NCBI RefSeq assembly: GCF_030123065.1
Contig: NZ_CP126093.1
Span: forward strand, 3,414,001 to 3,478,000
Direction of reading: 5' to 3'
Source of the DNA: Neobacillus sp. DY30
Lineage (GTDB): Bacteria; Bacillota; Bacilli; Bacillales; Cytobacillaceae
DNA length: 64,000 nt
Translations under genes and position numbers: made by a program
In this document: piece by piece, positions 27,478-37,062 of the stretch
Position numbering within the stretch: the stretch's first letter is position 1
Layout of the letters: each line of letters starts with the position of its first letter
The notes under the pieces: model-generated
Database searches by the model: none
Told to the model about the DNA's origin: nothing
The model's input: only the letters and a program-made list of their open reading frames with translations

Positions 27478-28005
27478 CTGGATATCGGCGCAAAGATTCG
27501 AGCAATTAGAAATCGAAAAAAAATTACAATAGCCCAAATGTGTGAGGCTACCGGCCTTTCAAAAGGATTTATCAGCAATGTAGAAAACAATAATACATCG
27601 CCATCTATTAATACGCTTCAAACCATTGCCAATTATTTAGAGGTACCTTTACCTTACTTATTATTAGAAAAAAAACAACATTTACGCGTCGTCAGAAAAA
27701 ATGCTAGAACAACGACTACGTTTAATCAGTTGAAAATTGAGCACATCTCATCAATGGGAGGTTTGAGTTTAAGAAGTGTAGAGTTTCCTCCAGGCGCTTC
27801 GATTGGAGACGCCCATGCACATGAAGGAGAAGAATGTCATTTAGTACTTGAAGGGAAAGTTCTAGCTGAGCAAGGAGAAGATTCTGTCATCTTAGAAGAA
27901 GGTGACTCCTTCAGCTGGAATGCCAGTGTTCCACATACAGTTAGGAATATTGGGGATTGTAAAGCGGTGGTATTAATAGCGGTTTATTCAAACAAAGAAC
28001 TATAG
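27478..28005 (+). CDS. XRE-family regulator with C-terminal cupin domain
   Basis: A 175-aa regulator with an N-terminal helix-turn-helix (~1-60, containing AQMCEATGLSKGFISNVENN) and a C-terminal cupin (~105-170: GDAHAHEGEECHLVLEGK). The HTH fold needs residues upstream of the first ATG (27538): the 20 codons before it encode DIGAKIRAIRNRKKI, a standard first HTH helix. An in-frame TGA at 27469 leaves CTG 27478, 7 nt after AAAGGGTG, as the likely start. Such regulators sense small ligands through the cupin. It probably controls the divergent hydrolase-DoxX-dioxygenase operon. Confidence 0.85.
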   Translation: MDIGAKIRAIRNRKKITIAQMCEATGLSKGFISNVENNNTSPSINTLQTIANYLEVPLPYLLLEKKQHLRVVRKNARTTTTFNQLKIEHISSMGGLSLRSVEFPPGASIGDAHAHEGEECHLVLEGKVLAEQGEDSVILEEGDSFSWNASVPHTVRNIGDCKAVVLIAVYSNKEL

Positions 28006-28023
28006 TTTCTATGTAAGAGAAAT

Positions 28024-28053
28024 AAGCAGCAAAAAAGAATTTTTTTGCTGCTT
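28024..28053. terminator. hairpin between convergent genes
   Basis: Perfect 13-bp stem AAGCAGCAAAAAA / TTTTTTGCTGCTT with a 4-nt loop. The T run is within the stem. Likely a terminator in either direction. Confidence 0.6.
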
Positions 28054-28068
28054 AATCAATACAATTTG

Positions 28069-29223
28069 TTATTCGCTGATTCTCTCAATAATGGTTCCGT
28101 TTGCCATACCTCCGCCTTCACAAATTGCCTGTAAGCCATAGCGCCCGCCTGTTCTTTCTAATTCATGCATCATCGAGATCATCAATTTTGCACCGGTTGC
28201 ACCTAGAGGATGACCAAGAGCAATGGCTCCCCCATTAGGATTCAATTTCTTAGGATCCGCTTTTATTTCTTCTAACCAGCACATTGGCACCGGAGCAAAA
28301 GCTTCGTTTACTTCGTAGGTGTCCATATCCTCAATTGTCAGCCCAGCTTTGGCAAGGACTTGTCGAGTCGCTTCGATGGGACCTGTCAGCATCAATGTTG
28401 GATCAGAACCTACTACCGAACGTGCTATAATACGGAATCGAGGTTTAAGTCCTAATTCTTCCGCTTTTTCCCGAGACATTAATAAAACCGCAGCAGCACC
28501 GTCGCTCATTTGACTGGCATTACCTGCATGAATTTTTCCATCTTCCTTAAAGACTGTTTTTAACGTGGACAATTTTTCCACTGTGGAACCTTTACGAGGT
28601 CCTTCATCCTGCTTCACTACCACCTTACTTCCATCCTCTAAAGTCACCTCTAAAGGCATAATCTCTCTGTCAAATCTGCCTTCTTCTTGGGCTTTTAACG
28701 CACGATTGTGGCTTTCTACTGAATATTCATCTAACTGGGTACGTGTAAATCTCCACTTATCAGCAATTCTTTCTGCCGATAAACCTTGATGAATGAGTTC
28801 ATACCTTGATGTAAGCTCTTCACTGGCTGTTGAATGTTGACGAGTCGAACCAAGAGGAACACGTGTCATGCTTTCTACTCCCCCGGCAATGACAATATCC
28901 ATATCCCCGCTAAGAATGGCCTGGGCTGCAAAATGAATCGCTTGCTGACCTGATCCGCATTGACGATCAATAGTGGTCGCTGGTACTTGAATTGGAAAAT
29001 CCGCCATTAATACTGCATTACGTGCTATATTTATACCTTGTTCTTCCACCTGTGAGACACAGCCCATGATGACGTCCTGTACGATTCCAGATGAAATGCC
29101 CGCACGACTTACTAATTCTTTTAAAACTTTTGAGGCCAAATCATCTGGACGAACGTTGCTTAATAGACCTTTTCTTTTTCCTACCGGTGTACGAACTCCT
29201 TCAACGATAACAACTTCACGCAT
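28069..29223 (-). CDS. acetyl-CoA C-acyltransferase (thiolase)
   Basis: A 384-aa thiolase with nucleophile Cys89 in RQCGSGQQ, the NPNGGAIALGHPLGATGA loop with catalytic His, and the second Cys in AICEGGGMANG. It cleaves 3-ketoacyl-CoA to acyl-CoA and acetyl-CoA, or acts in reverse. It is last in an operon with an SDR dehydrogenase and a CoA-transferase, so a short or branched acyl-CoA degradation path is likely. GGAGG lies upstream of ATG 29223. Confidence 0.92.
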   Translation of the reverse strand: MREVVIVEGVRTPVGKRKGLLSNVRPDDLASKVLKELVSRAGISSGIVQDVIMGCVSQVEEQGINIARNAVLMADFPIQVPATTIDRQCGSGQQAIHFAAQAILSGDMDIVIAGGVESMTRVPLGSTRQHSTASEELTSRYELIHQGLSAERIADKWRFTRTQLDEYSVESHNRALKAQEEGRFDREIMPLEVTLEDGSKVVVKQDEGPRKGSTVEKLSTLKTVFKEDGKIHAGNASQMSDGAAAVLLMSREKAEELGLKPRFRIIARSVVGSDPTLMLTGPIEATRQVLAKAGLTIEDMDTYEVNEAFAPVPMCWLEEIKADPKKLNPNGGAIALGHPLGATGAKLMISMMHELERTGGRYGLQAICEGGGMANGTIIERISE

Positions 29224-29266
29224 AGTGTTTCCTCCAATTTTTATATTTTAAGAGTAAAAAATCAGT

Positions 29267-30034
29267 TTACCTAGGCGGCATACGAATGGCGCCATCCAAA
29301 CGTATGGTTTCTCCGTTAAGCATGACATTTTCAATAATCGACAGAGTTAATTGAGCATATTCAGATGGTCGTCCGAGTCTGGATGGGAATGGAACCTGGG
29401 ATTCCAAGGCAGCTTTAGCCTGCTCAGACAATGAAGCGAAAAGCGGTGTTTCAATGATGCCAGGCGCAATCGTCATTACCCTAATCCCAGACTTCGCTAA
29501 ATCGCGTGCAATTGGCAATGTCATTCCAACAACACCACCTTTAGAGGCACTGTAAGCTGCTTGACCAATTTGACCATCAAATGCAGCAACTGAAGCAGTA
29601 TTAATAATTACTCCTCTTTCACCTTCTTCGTTGGGTTGATTATTCACCATTTTGACAGCAGCTAGGCGAATGACGTTAAAGGTACCTATTAAATTAATCT
29701 CAATCACTTTTTTAAAATTTTCAAAACTATGCGCTTGGCTTCTGCCTACTGTTTTTTCGGCAACAGCAATACCTGCACAATTCACCACCGTATTAATGCT
29801 GCCGAATTGAGCTATCGTAGAATCAATCGCACGTTGTACATCTTCCTCACTTGTTACATTCGTTTTGAAAAAAACAGTATTCTCGCCTAGTTCCGCTGCT
29901 AACGCCGAGCCTTTTTCCTCAGAGAGGTCAAGAATGGCTGCCTTACCGCCGTGTTTCACAATATTCCTCACTGTTGCTTCTCCTAGTCCGGATGCACCAC
30001 CTGTAACCAAAGCAATAGAATCTTGTATTCTCAT
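29267..30034 (-). CDS. SDR dehydrogenase, 3-hydroxyacyl-CoA dehydrogenase type
   Basis: A 255-aa short-chain dehydrogenase. NAD(P) motif [11 protein letters not shown], then NCAG, catalytic Ser in NTASVAAF and YxxxK in YSASKGG. The C terminus and [11 protein letters not shown] resemble the 17beta-HSD10 group that oxidises short 3-hydroxyacyl-CoAs. Its place between a CoA-transferase and a thiolase fits the step that feeds the thiolase. Confidence 0.87.
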   Translation of the reverse strand: MRIQDSIALVTGGASGLGEATVRNIVKHGGKAAILDLSEEKGSALAAELGENTVFFKTNVTSEEDVQRAIDSTIAQFGSINTVVNCAGIAVAEKTVGRSQAHSFENFKKVIEINLIGTFNVIRLAAVKMVNNQPNEEGERGVIINTASVAAFDGQIGQAAYSASKGGVVGMTLPIARDLAKSGIRVMTIAPGIIETPLFASLSEQAKAALESQVPFPSRLGRPSEYAQLTLSIIENVMLNGETIRLDGAIRMPPR

Positions 30035-30055
30035 ATCCCTTTCCCCTTCCTCTTC

Positions 30056-31192
30056 TTAAAAACCTAGTTCTTTTAAAATTTCTTTTGTATGTTCCCCAAG
30101 ACCGGGTGCATGCACCCTTGTTGTAACAGTTGAATTTGATAGTTTAATAGGATTCCCTATTTGTTTCATTACTCCTATTTCTGGGTGGGTGATGTTTTCA
30201 ATCATATGACGATGTTTAATTTGCGGATGATCTGCGAGTTCTTCTGGAGTTAAGACTGGGGAGACACAGGCATCAATACCATCAAAAAGTTCAAGCCATT
30301 CGGTTAATGTTTTTTGTTGGATGGCTGTTTGAATTTCCTGCTTCATTATGCACTGCTGTTCTAGGGGTTCATTGAGTTGTTGAATCAGTTCTTCCTTACC
30401 GATGACACGGCAAAAATTCTTCCAAAACTTATATTCAAGTGCGCCAACGGAAAGGAATCGACCATCTTTTGTTCTATAAATCTCATAACATGCTTTACCG
30501 CCATTTAAAGTTAGTTCCCCACGCTTAGGCATTTCGCCGGTAGTCCAATAGTTGGGCAGAATCGTATGCATCCATGAAAGAGCACCATCTAGCATAGAAA
30601 TATCGACAAATTGTCCTTTGTTCGACTTTTTTGCTTCAATAATTGCCAGCAGGATTCCCACTGCAGCCATCAATGCTCCTCCGCCTATATCTCCAATTTG
30701 AACGGACGGGATAAGCGGCTTTTCATTTGGAGTACCTTGTAAATGCAGCATTCCTGAATAGCTCAAGAAATTCAAATCATGGCCAGCCTCTTTTGCATAC
30801 GGACCGGATTGACCATAACCGGTTATTGCACAATAAATCAGTTTTGGATTATGTACCTTTAGTTCCTCATATCCTAGACCAAGACGGTCCATAACCCCAG
30901 GACGGAATGATTCTATCAGGACATCTGCTGTTTTCATTAAAGAAATAAACACATCTTTATCCTTTTCATCTTTAAGGTCTAGAGTAATGCTGCGTTTATT
31001 GCGATTTAATGAGATAAACATGGCACTTTGATCATCATTTACTCTTGGCTCGTACCAGCGGGCATAGTCTCCAATATTAGGATCTTCTACCTTTATCACA
31101 TCTGCCCCATAATCAGCCAGTAATAAAGAGCAATAGGGGCCAGGAAGAAGCCTTGTGAGGTCAAGTACTCGTATACCTTCAAGAGGTAACAA
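30056..31192 (-). CDS. CaiB/BaiF-family CoA-transferase
   Basis: A 378-aa family III CoA-transferase. The N-terminal LEGIRVLDLTRLLPGPYCS and the following DYGADVIKVEDP are diagnostic. It moves CoA between carboxylic acids and acyl-CoAs, so it could activate the substrate of this operon. I choose TTG 31192 with AAAGGAG 8 nt upstream, which begins the protein exactly where family members do. The longer frame to 31246 lacks support. First gene of the operon with SDR and thiolase; the TetR regulator is divergent. Confidence 0.87.
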   Translation of the reverse strand: MLPLEGIRVLDLTRLLPGPYCSLLLADYGADVIKVEDPNIGDYARWYEPRVNDDQSAMFISLNRNKRSITLDLKDEKDKDVFISLMKTADVLIESFRPGVMDRLGLGYEELKVHNPKLIYCAITGYGQSGPYAKEAGHDLNFLSYSGMLHLQGTPNEKPLIPSVQIGDIGGGALMAAVGILLAIIEAKKSNKGQFVDISMLDGALSWMHTILPNYWTTGEMPKRGELTLNGGKACYEIYRTKDGRFLSVGALEYKFWKNFCRVIGKEELIQQLNEPLEQQCIMKQEIQTAIQQKTLTEWLELFDGIDACVSPVLTPEELADHPQIKHRHMIENITHPEIGVMKQIGNPIKLSNSTVTTRVHAPGLGEHTKEILKELGF

Positions 31193-31408
31193 ACTATCAT
31201 CTCCTTTTCTTGTGAGCGTTTGCACCCATATTTTAAATAATAACAATATTCTTAAAATTTTACAATTGATTTATTTTTTAAACCCAAGTTCAAATTCCAT
31301 TGATTTTTCAAAAAGGGTGGCCTATATTTAAACAAAGAGTTAAAAATATAATCAATAGGTCAATTATAGATAGATTACATAGTTTATAGAGTTAGGAGGT
31401 AAAAAAAC

Positions 31409-32014
31409 ATGTCCTCTTTCAGAGCAAAAAAGATGGTGAAAAAAAAGCAGGAAATCCTCCGTTCGGCTGCGGCTGTTTTAGTTGAAAAAGGATACCAAGG
31501 AACGACGATGGAAGAAATAGCTGCCAAACTTCTAATGACAAAAGGTTCGATGTATTACTATTTTAAAAATAAGGATGACCTTCTGTATCAATGCCATTTA
31601 ATGATTATGGAAATCTGTTTGGATTGTATTGAGCAAGTAATCGAAAGTGATCGTAACCCAATCGAAAAGCTAAGATGTGCGATTAAAGAACATATTCTAC
31701 TTGCAACTAGTGAAAAATCAATGTTCATAGCGTTATCAAAGCCAAATCATAATTTTTCAGAAGAGCAACTACAGGAAGTTCTGGCGCTGAAAAAAAGTTA
31801 CTCTCACTATTTTGATAGAATTATTCAGGAGGGTATTGATAAACAGGTATTTGCTGCAGTTGACGTAAGAATGGTACGTTTAATTATTTTGGGTGCCCTT
31901 AACTGGATTCAAGAATGGTACGATCAAAACGGCCCTCAAAGTGCAGAAGAAATCTCTGAAGCCTATGCTGACAATTTATTAAAAATGTTAATGACAGAAA
32001 AAGAAAATATTTAA
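31409..32014 (+). CDS. TetR-family transcriptional regulator
   Basis: A 201-aa repressor-type protein. The N-terminal HTH (~10-55) includes GTTMEEIAAKLLMTKGSMYY. The C-terminal ligand domain is typical of acyl-CoA-responsive TetR proteins (FadR/YsiA type). A strong TTAGGAGGT precedes ATG 31409. It is divergent from the CoA-transferase operon and likely regulates it. The 216-bp gap is very AT-rich, and I found no convincing palindromic operator in it. Confidence 0.85.
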   Translation: MSSFRAKKMVKKKQEILRSAAAVLVEKGYQGTTMEEIAAKLLMTKGSMYYYFKNKDDLLYQCHLMIMEICLDCIEQVIESDRNPIEKLRCAIKEHILLATSEKSMFIALSKPNHNFSEEQLQEVLALKKSYSHYFDRIIQEGIDKQVFAAVDVRMVRLIILGALNWIQEWYDQNGPQSAEEISEAYADNLLKMLMTEKENI

Positions 32015-32039
32015 CCCTCCTTGTCATACATGGAGGGTT
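32013..32039 (+). terminator. weak terminator after the TetR gene
   Basis: Stem AACCCTCC / GGAGGGTT with an 11-nt loop; only a short T tract follows. Confidence 0.5.
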
Positions 32040-32044
32040 TGCTG

Positions 32045-32293
32045 TCAGCCTATTTTCTCTTCATGATCTGTATTTAATAACACTCTTTTATTAGAAGTAA
32101 TTGGGGTAAGGTTGGATCGCTTTAATAAATAGTGTAAATGATCCAGCGGCATCGACCCATGACCTTTTCCATCCTCTAGTGTAAATTGAACGGTAATCCC
32201 ATTGTTAGTGGTAACCGTCAACGATTCAGCCGAATTAAAATTCCCCTTGATGTTTTGAGAAATTTGATATTTCATTCCTGTTTCAATAGACAT
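32045..32293 (-). CDS. small conserved-looking protein, unknown (82 aa)
   Basis: An 82-aa, soluble, beta-rich protein, MSIETGMKYQISQNIK at the start and FTLEDGKGHGSMPLDHLHYL in the middle. Ribosome binding site AAAAGGAG before ATG 32293. No family recognised, no signal peptide. It stands alone between the TetR and aldehyde dehydrogenase genes, on the opposite strand to both. Confidence 0.6.
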   Translation of the reverse strand: MSIETGMKYQISQNIKGNFNSAESLTVTTNNGITVQFTLEDGKGHGSMPLDHLHYLLKRSNLTPITSNKRVLLNTDHEEKIG

Positions 32294-32436
32294 TTGCTAT
32301 CTCCTTTTACTGGTATTTAATCATAGTATTCTCCGATAATTTTTATTCATTCAAAATTATTCCATTTAGCTTCAATCAAAACTGGTTATTAAAATATGTT
32401 GTGTTAAAATATCATTATTTAGGAGGAGGTGCGCTT

Positions 32437-33804
32437 ATGGAAGGGTTTAGTGATTTATTGAAAAGGCAGCGTAATTTCTTTCAAACCGGAAAAACAAAAG
32501 ATGTATCATATCGAATAGAAGCATTAACATCGTTAGGAAACATGATTCGCTCACATGAGACTGAAATTATGGCGGCACTTAAAAAAGATTTAAATAAGAG
32601 TGACTTTGACTCATATATAAGCGAAATGGGTATATTACTTGAGGAAATCCGCTTTACTCTCAAACATATTAAAGAATGGACACAACCGAGAAAAGTAAAG
32701 ACGGCAATGACTCAAATAGGATCAAAGAGTTATATCTATTCTGAACCATATGGGATAGCATTAATTATTTCTCCTTGGAATTATCCTTTGCAATTAGCTA
32801 TCGCTCCTCTAATTGGTGCGATTACTGCGGGGAATTGTGCGGTGCTTAAACCATCTGAACTAACACCAGAAACATCAAAGCTTATGGCAGATCTTATTAA
32901 TAAGACATTTCCTGAAGAGTACGTTTCTGTCGTCCAAGGTGATGCCGAAACCACGCAGTTATTATTAAAAGAAAAATTTGATTATATCTTTTTTACTGGA
33001 AGTGTTGCTGTTGGAAAGGTAATCATGGAAGCGGCCGCAAAGCACTTAACACCTGTTACGCTTGAATTAGGCGGGAAATGTCCTTGTATCGTACACCATG
33101 ACGCGAATCTTAAATTAGCAGCAAAAAGGATTGCCTGGGGTAAGTTTATCAATGCTGGTCAAACTTGTGTGGCTCCTGACTATTTATACGTACACAACGA
33201 TATTAAGGAAGAATTTTTAAAAACCTTCAAAGAAACGATTAATGAGCTATATGAGGAAATCGTCAAAAATGGTGAATTTACAAGAATCGTAAGTGAACGT
33301 CATTTTAATCGAGTCACAGGTTTACTATCGAGCGGAGAAATTATTCATGGCGGCAATTATTCTAAGGATACACTTACAATTGAGCCGACCGTACTTGGCA
33401 GTATAACATGGGATGACCCAGTGATGCAGGAGGAAATTTTCGGCCCCGTCCTCCCTGTCCTTGAATATGATCAAGAAGCTGCCATGATTCAAAAAATTAA
33501 TGAACACCCTAAACCATTAGCTCTTTATATTTTCTCAGAAAGCAAGGCATTTCAAGATACCATCTTAGATTCTATCTCTTTTGGTGGCGGATGTATAAAC
33601 GATACTGTTATGCACTTAAGTTCACCTTACCTTCCATTTGGCGGTGTTGGTGAAAGTGGAATTGGTGCCTATCATGGCAGGGGCAGCTTCGATGTTTTCT
33701 CCCACCAGAAAAGTATCTTAAAACAAACGACTACCTTTGATTTACCATTCCGATATCCAAATCGTAAAGACGCACTTAAACAAATTAAACGCTTTATTAA
33801 ATAA
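32437..33804 (+). CDS. aldehyde dehydrogenase, YwdH-like
   Basis: A 455-aa NAD(P)-dependent aldehyde dehydrogenase of the short class-3 type, like B. subtilis YwdH. It has SPWNYPLQL, catalytic Glu in LELGGKCP and Cys in GQTCVAPD, and [10 protein letters not shown]. It oxidises fatty or aromatic aldehydes in this class. ATG 32437 follows AGGAGGAGG and replaces a longer frame at 32401. Confidence 0.88.
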   Translation: MEGFSDLLKRQRNFFQTGKTKDVSYRIEALTSLGNMIRSHETEIMAALKKDLNKSDFDSYISEMGILLEEIRFTLKHIKEWTQPRKVKTAMTQIGSKSYIYSEPYGIALIISPWNYPLQLAIAPLIGAITAGNCAVLKPSELTPETSKLMADLINKTFPEEYVSVVQGDAETTQLLLKEKFDYIFFTGSVAVGKVIMEAAAKHLTPVTLELGGKCPCIVHHDANLKLAAKRIAWGKFINAGQTCVAPDYLYVHNDIKEEFLKTFKETINELYEEIVKNGEFTRIVSERHFNRVTGLLSSGEIIHGGNYSKDTLTIEPTVLGSITWDDPVMQEEIFGPVLPVLEYDQEAAMIQKINEHPKPLALYIFSESKAFQDTILDSISFGGGCINDTVMHLSSPYLPFGGVGESGIGAYHGRGSFDVFSHQKSILKQTTTFDLPFRYPNRKDALKQIKRFIK

Positions 33805-33811
33805 TAACGTT

Positions 33812-33848
33812 AAAAAGCCTTGCAGATAAGTGACTACAAGGCTTTTTT
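33812..33848. terminator. bidirectional terminator
   Basis: Stem AAAAAGCCTTG / CAAGGCTTTTT with a 14-nt loop and T run; between convergent genes. Confidence 0.85.
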
Positions 33849-33852
33849 CGTC

Positions 33853-35454
33853 TTATTTATTTGTTACTCCCTCACGCTGATAGACCAATTCACCACCCAT
33901 ATAGGTTTCTAGTATTCTTATTTCATCTATTTTTTCTGGATCTATTTCAAGAATATCTTGATCCAGAATGATAAAGTCGGCTTGATAACCAGGCGTTAAT
34001 TGGCCGATATAAGGAATTCCAGATATCTCCTGTGCGGCTCTAGTATATAGGGTAATCGCAGTTTCAATATCTATCTTTTGATCTTGACCTGTATCAGTTC
34101 CATCATATGCTTTTCGAGTAACTGCAGATTTAATACCAACGAATGGATTTACAGGATCAGACCATGCTGTCGCTGGTGCATCAGATGAAAAGGCTATCTT
34201 CACTCCAGCTTCTAACATGGATTGGAAAGGATACGTTAATTTAGTCCGCTCTATTCCTAAGTTTTTTAAATAACTTTCGATTTCTGCAAAAAGGAAAATG
34301 GGCTGGGTAACAAAGGCAATTCCAGTTTCGGCAGCCTTTTTAAGTGCCCGAGGTGTCGGCATTGCGGCATGTTCAATCCGGATGGATGGTGTATCCTTTA
34401 ACCAGCCTTCTGTACCATAAAATGTATCAATGATTAAATCAATCGCCTGTTCACCCATCGCATGGACAACCAATTGAACATTATTTTCTACTGCAGCTTC
34501 TTTGGCAGCTAATAACTCTTCCTTAGTTGTCATTTGAATACCATAATTATCCCCATTCCCTAAAAATGGAGGGTTTACCCATGCCGTTTGTCCTGATACA
34601 CTTCCATCTGAAAATAATTTAATACCACCAATGTATATTTGTCGCTGTTTATTTGTGTATTCACCCGTTAAAAGGCTCTTACCTTTTAAATCTTCCCATT
34701 CATAATGAATAACCGTTCGTTGTTTTAACCCTTTTTTCGCTGCAAGATTATACATTTCATAGTAATCTACAGGATTTGCCTTACCCATAAGCTCTGAAAT
34801 CGCTGTTATTCCTTTTGAGAGTAAAATTGGACTTAATTCAGCTAACAATTCAGCATTTTCTTCATGGGTCTTTACCGGCATTATCTCGGTGACCAAGTCT
34901 TTTGCATTTTCACGCAAAACCCCTGTCGGTTCACCATTTTCATCTCGATCAATCTTTCCTCCTTGCGGGTCAGGTGTATTTTTCGAAATACCTGCTAATT
35001 CCAATACCTTGCTATTAACAGCAACAATATGTGCACAGGTTCGAGTGATAATGACAGGGACATCTGCTGCAGCTTCATCTAAATCCCACCGTGTTGGTGA
35101 ACGCCGCTCCAGTAACTTACCTTCATCATATCCCCATCCTTCAATCCATATATCTGGGCTTTGTACAGCTCGCAGCTTTCTTACTTTTTCCTTTAACTCT
35201 GCAATTGAATTGACATTAGGCGCAGTACAGGCAATTTGTTTGGCAGCGCTTGCTAAATATAACGGATGTAAATGGGCATCAATGAGTCCGGGAAGTACGC
35301 ATTTTCCATTAAGATCTTTGATTTCTCCTTCTATATTCTTTAATTCCGACTGATCTCCTGTCCAAACAATCTTGTCTTCTCGGACCACCATTGCATTTGC
35401 GATTGGCTGATTAGAATTCGAAGTAAAGATTTTACCATTAATAAAAGTTGTCAT
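33853..35454 (-). CDS. amidohydrolase, YtcJ-like
   Basis: A 533-aa metal-dependent amidohydrolase. Metal ligands DAHLHPLY, VVHAMGEQA, RIEHAAMP and FSSDAPAT are all present, as in the YtcJ/N-substituted formamide deformylase group. Cytoplasmic. ATG 35454 is preceded by GAGAGGAG at ~12 nt. It lies 46 bp after brnQ and is probably transcribed from the sigma-54 promoter upstream of brnQ. The pairing with an amino-acid carrier and a PAS activator suggests use of an imported, N-acylated or amide-type compound as nitrogen or carbon source (inference). Confidence 0.83.
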   Translation of the reverse strand: MTTFINGKIFTSNSNQPIANAMVVREDKIVWTGDQSELKNIEGEIKDLNGKCVLPGLIDAHLHPLYLASAAKQIACTAPNVNSIAELKEKVRKLRAVQSPDIWIEGWGYDEGKLLERRSPTRWDLDEAAADVPVIITRTCAHIVAVNSKVLELAGISKNTPDPQGGKIDRDENGEPTGVLRENAKDLVTEIMPVKTHEENAELLAELSPILLSKGITAISELMGKANPVDYYEMYNLAAKKGLKQRTVIHYEWEDLKGKSLLTGEYTNKQRQIYIGGIKLFSDGSVSGQTAWVNPPFLGNGDNYGIQMTTKEELLAAKEAAVENNVQLVVHAMGEQAIDLIIDTFYGTEGWLKDTPSIRIEHAAMPTPRALKKAAETGIAFVTQPIFLFAEIESYLKNLGIERTKLTYPFQSMLEAGVKIAFSSDAPATAWSDPVNPFVGIKSAVTRKAYDGTDTGQDQKIDIETAITLYTRAAQEISGIPYIGQLTPGYQADFIILDQDILEIDPEKIDEIRILETYMGGELVYQREGVTNK

Positions 35455-35500
35455 TAGCTTATAAATCTCCTCTCGATGCACTTAACTATTTGTTTTACCA

Positions 35501-36832
35501 TTACTCATTGTTAACAGAATTTATATCTATTCCATATTTATCATTTTTTGAACCTAAGGTATGAATAACTGCACCGGCAATAAACCCAATAATAGCTGGC
35601 AGCAGCCAAGCAAATCCAACTTCACTTAAAGGAATCCTTAAAATCCACACATTTGCAAATGAAACCTTCATACCAAAGGCTCCTAATGTTTCAAATATAC
35701 TAATTAATACGGTTAAGATAACAGAACCTTTATACGCACCTGCATTGGGAATATATTTACGAAATATCCCTAGAAAGACTAATAATATAGAAACGGGATA
35801 TAACCCTAAAAATAATGGAAGTGAGAAGCTAATAATTTTCTCCACTCCTATTAATCCCACAGAGACACCTGAAATACAGATTAATATCACCCAAGTTTTG
35901 TAACTAACTTTATTTTTTGTTAATTGGCTGAGGAAGTCAGCAATGGCTGCTGTAATCCCGATTGCAGTTGTAAGACAGGCTAATGCGACAGCTACAGCAA
36001 GTGCAATCGTACCATAATCACCTAGTAGTTGATTAATAAGTCTTGTTAGTAAAGCTGTACTTTCAATGTCTTTTGAAAACAAGCCGCTGCCTTCTGCTCC
36101 TAAATAGAGCAATCCTCCATATACGATTAATAGACCCATTCCAGCTATAACTGTTCCGTTTATAACAATTTTCCGCATATCTGTAGATTTGGTGTACCCC
36201 TTCCCCACAATACTTGCGATAAAGACGGAAGCACATAATAGTCCGGTAAAAACATCCCCTGTTTGATATGCTCCTAAGAAGGAATGACTAAAAGAGTTTT
36301 CGAGATTAGTATGAATCGGTTCCCCAATTGGATCCATAGTACCTTTCAATACAATAAATACGAGAATAGCAAATAATGCGGGAGTTAAGAACTTTCCAAC
36401 CTTATCTAATAGATTTGATTTATCCATAGCAAAATAGTAATTAAGACCGAAGAAAATAATCATCGTACCTGACACCGGGAAATCAGGAAAAAGTGTACGT
36501 ACACCAATTTCATGTGTGGTGGCGGCAGTTCGCGGTACCGTAACAAGCATCGCGATAAAAACCATACAAATAAGGTTAAATGCTTTATGAAACCATGGAC
36601 TAATTGGATTGGTTAAATTTTCAAATTTACCTCCTGCATTTAATACCGCAATCAGAGCTAATAATGGAAGGACAATACCAGTAAGCACAAAACCAACTAA
36701 AGCCAACGGCCACTCTGATCCTGAAGCAAAACCAATCGATGGAGGGAATATTAAATTCCCTGCTCCAAAAAATACAGCAAAAAAGGCAAAGCCAAAAATA
36801 ATACTATCTCTCATTATGTTGTTTGTTTTCAT
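35501..36832 (-). CDS. brnQ: branched-chain amino acid carrier, BrnQ family
   Basis: A 443-aa membrane protein with ~12 helices. It opens FGFAFFAVFFGAGNLIFPPS, the LIVCS/BrnQ signature, and later has ALACLTTAIGITAAIADF. It imports Leu/Ile/Val with Na+ or H+ in the family. First gene after a sigma-54 promoter and followed by the amidohydrolase gene. Confidence 0.92.
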   Translation of the reverse strand: MKTNNIMRDSIIFGFAFFAVFFGAGNLIFPPSIGFASGSEWPLALVGFVLTGIVLPLLALIAVLNAGGKFENLTNPISPWFHKAFNLICMVFIAMLVTVPRTAATTHEIGVRTLFPDFPVSGTMIIFFGLNYYFAMDKSNLLDKVGKFLTPALFAILVFIVLKGTMDPIGEPIHTNLENSFSHSFLGAYQTGDVFTGLLCASVFIASIVGKGYTKSTDMRKIVINGTVIAGMGLLIVYGGLLYLGAEGSGLFSKDIESTALLTRLINQLLGDYGTIALAVAVALACLTTAIGITAAIADFLSQLTKNKVSYKTWVILICISGVSVGLIGVEKIISFSLPLFLGLYPVSILLVFLGIFRKYIPNAGAYKGSVILTVLISIFETLGAFGMKVSFANVWILRIPLSEVGFAWLLPAIIGFIAGAVIHTLGSKNDKYGIDINSVNNE

Positions 36833-36935
36833 CCCTTACTCCCCTTTGCAAATTTAAATTTAGAAAAACTTATTTTTTATAAACCCTCCCTTTTTTCATA
36901 TTTTTTTGAAATTAACTATTGCCTTATTTTCAATA

Positions 36936-36952
36936 ATGCAAATTTCGTACCA
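36936..36952 (-). promoter_or_regulatory. sigma-54 promoter of brnQ-amidohydrolase
   Basis: Minus-strand TGGTAC-N5-TTGCAT, a close match to the -24/-12 consensus TGGCAC-N5-TTGCAW. It lies ~104 bp before the brnQ start and faces it. The next gene upstream encodes a sigma-54 activator. Confidence 0.8.
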
Positions 36953-37015
36953 AGTTTTTTAATACAATAAAATCGAGCTTTCCTAAGAAAAATATTGATA
37001 TATCGCCATAAAAGT

Positions 37016-37049
37016 AAAAAAAATTTTACGTACCCGTAAAATTTTTTTT
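37016..37049 (-). terminator. terminator of the PAS activator gene, or its binding site
   Basis: Perfect 15-bp dyad (37016-37030, 37035-37049) with core TTTTACG-TACC-CGTAAAA and T8. It lies 13 nt past the activator's stop, so a terminator is the first reading. It is also ~65 bp upstream of the sigma-54 promoter, where an activator site would be expected. Confidence 0.7.
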
Positions 37050-37062
37050 ACTCATTCTTTAT

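Noticed and set aside
34889..35353. Long plus-strand ORF (154 codons) inside the amidohydrolase gene
   Set aside because: Antisense shadow: no ribosome binding site, and the minus strand encodes a complete, motif-rich enzyme.
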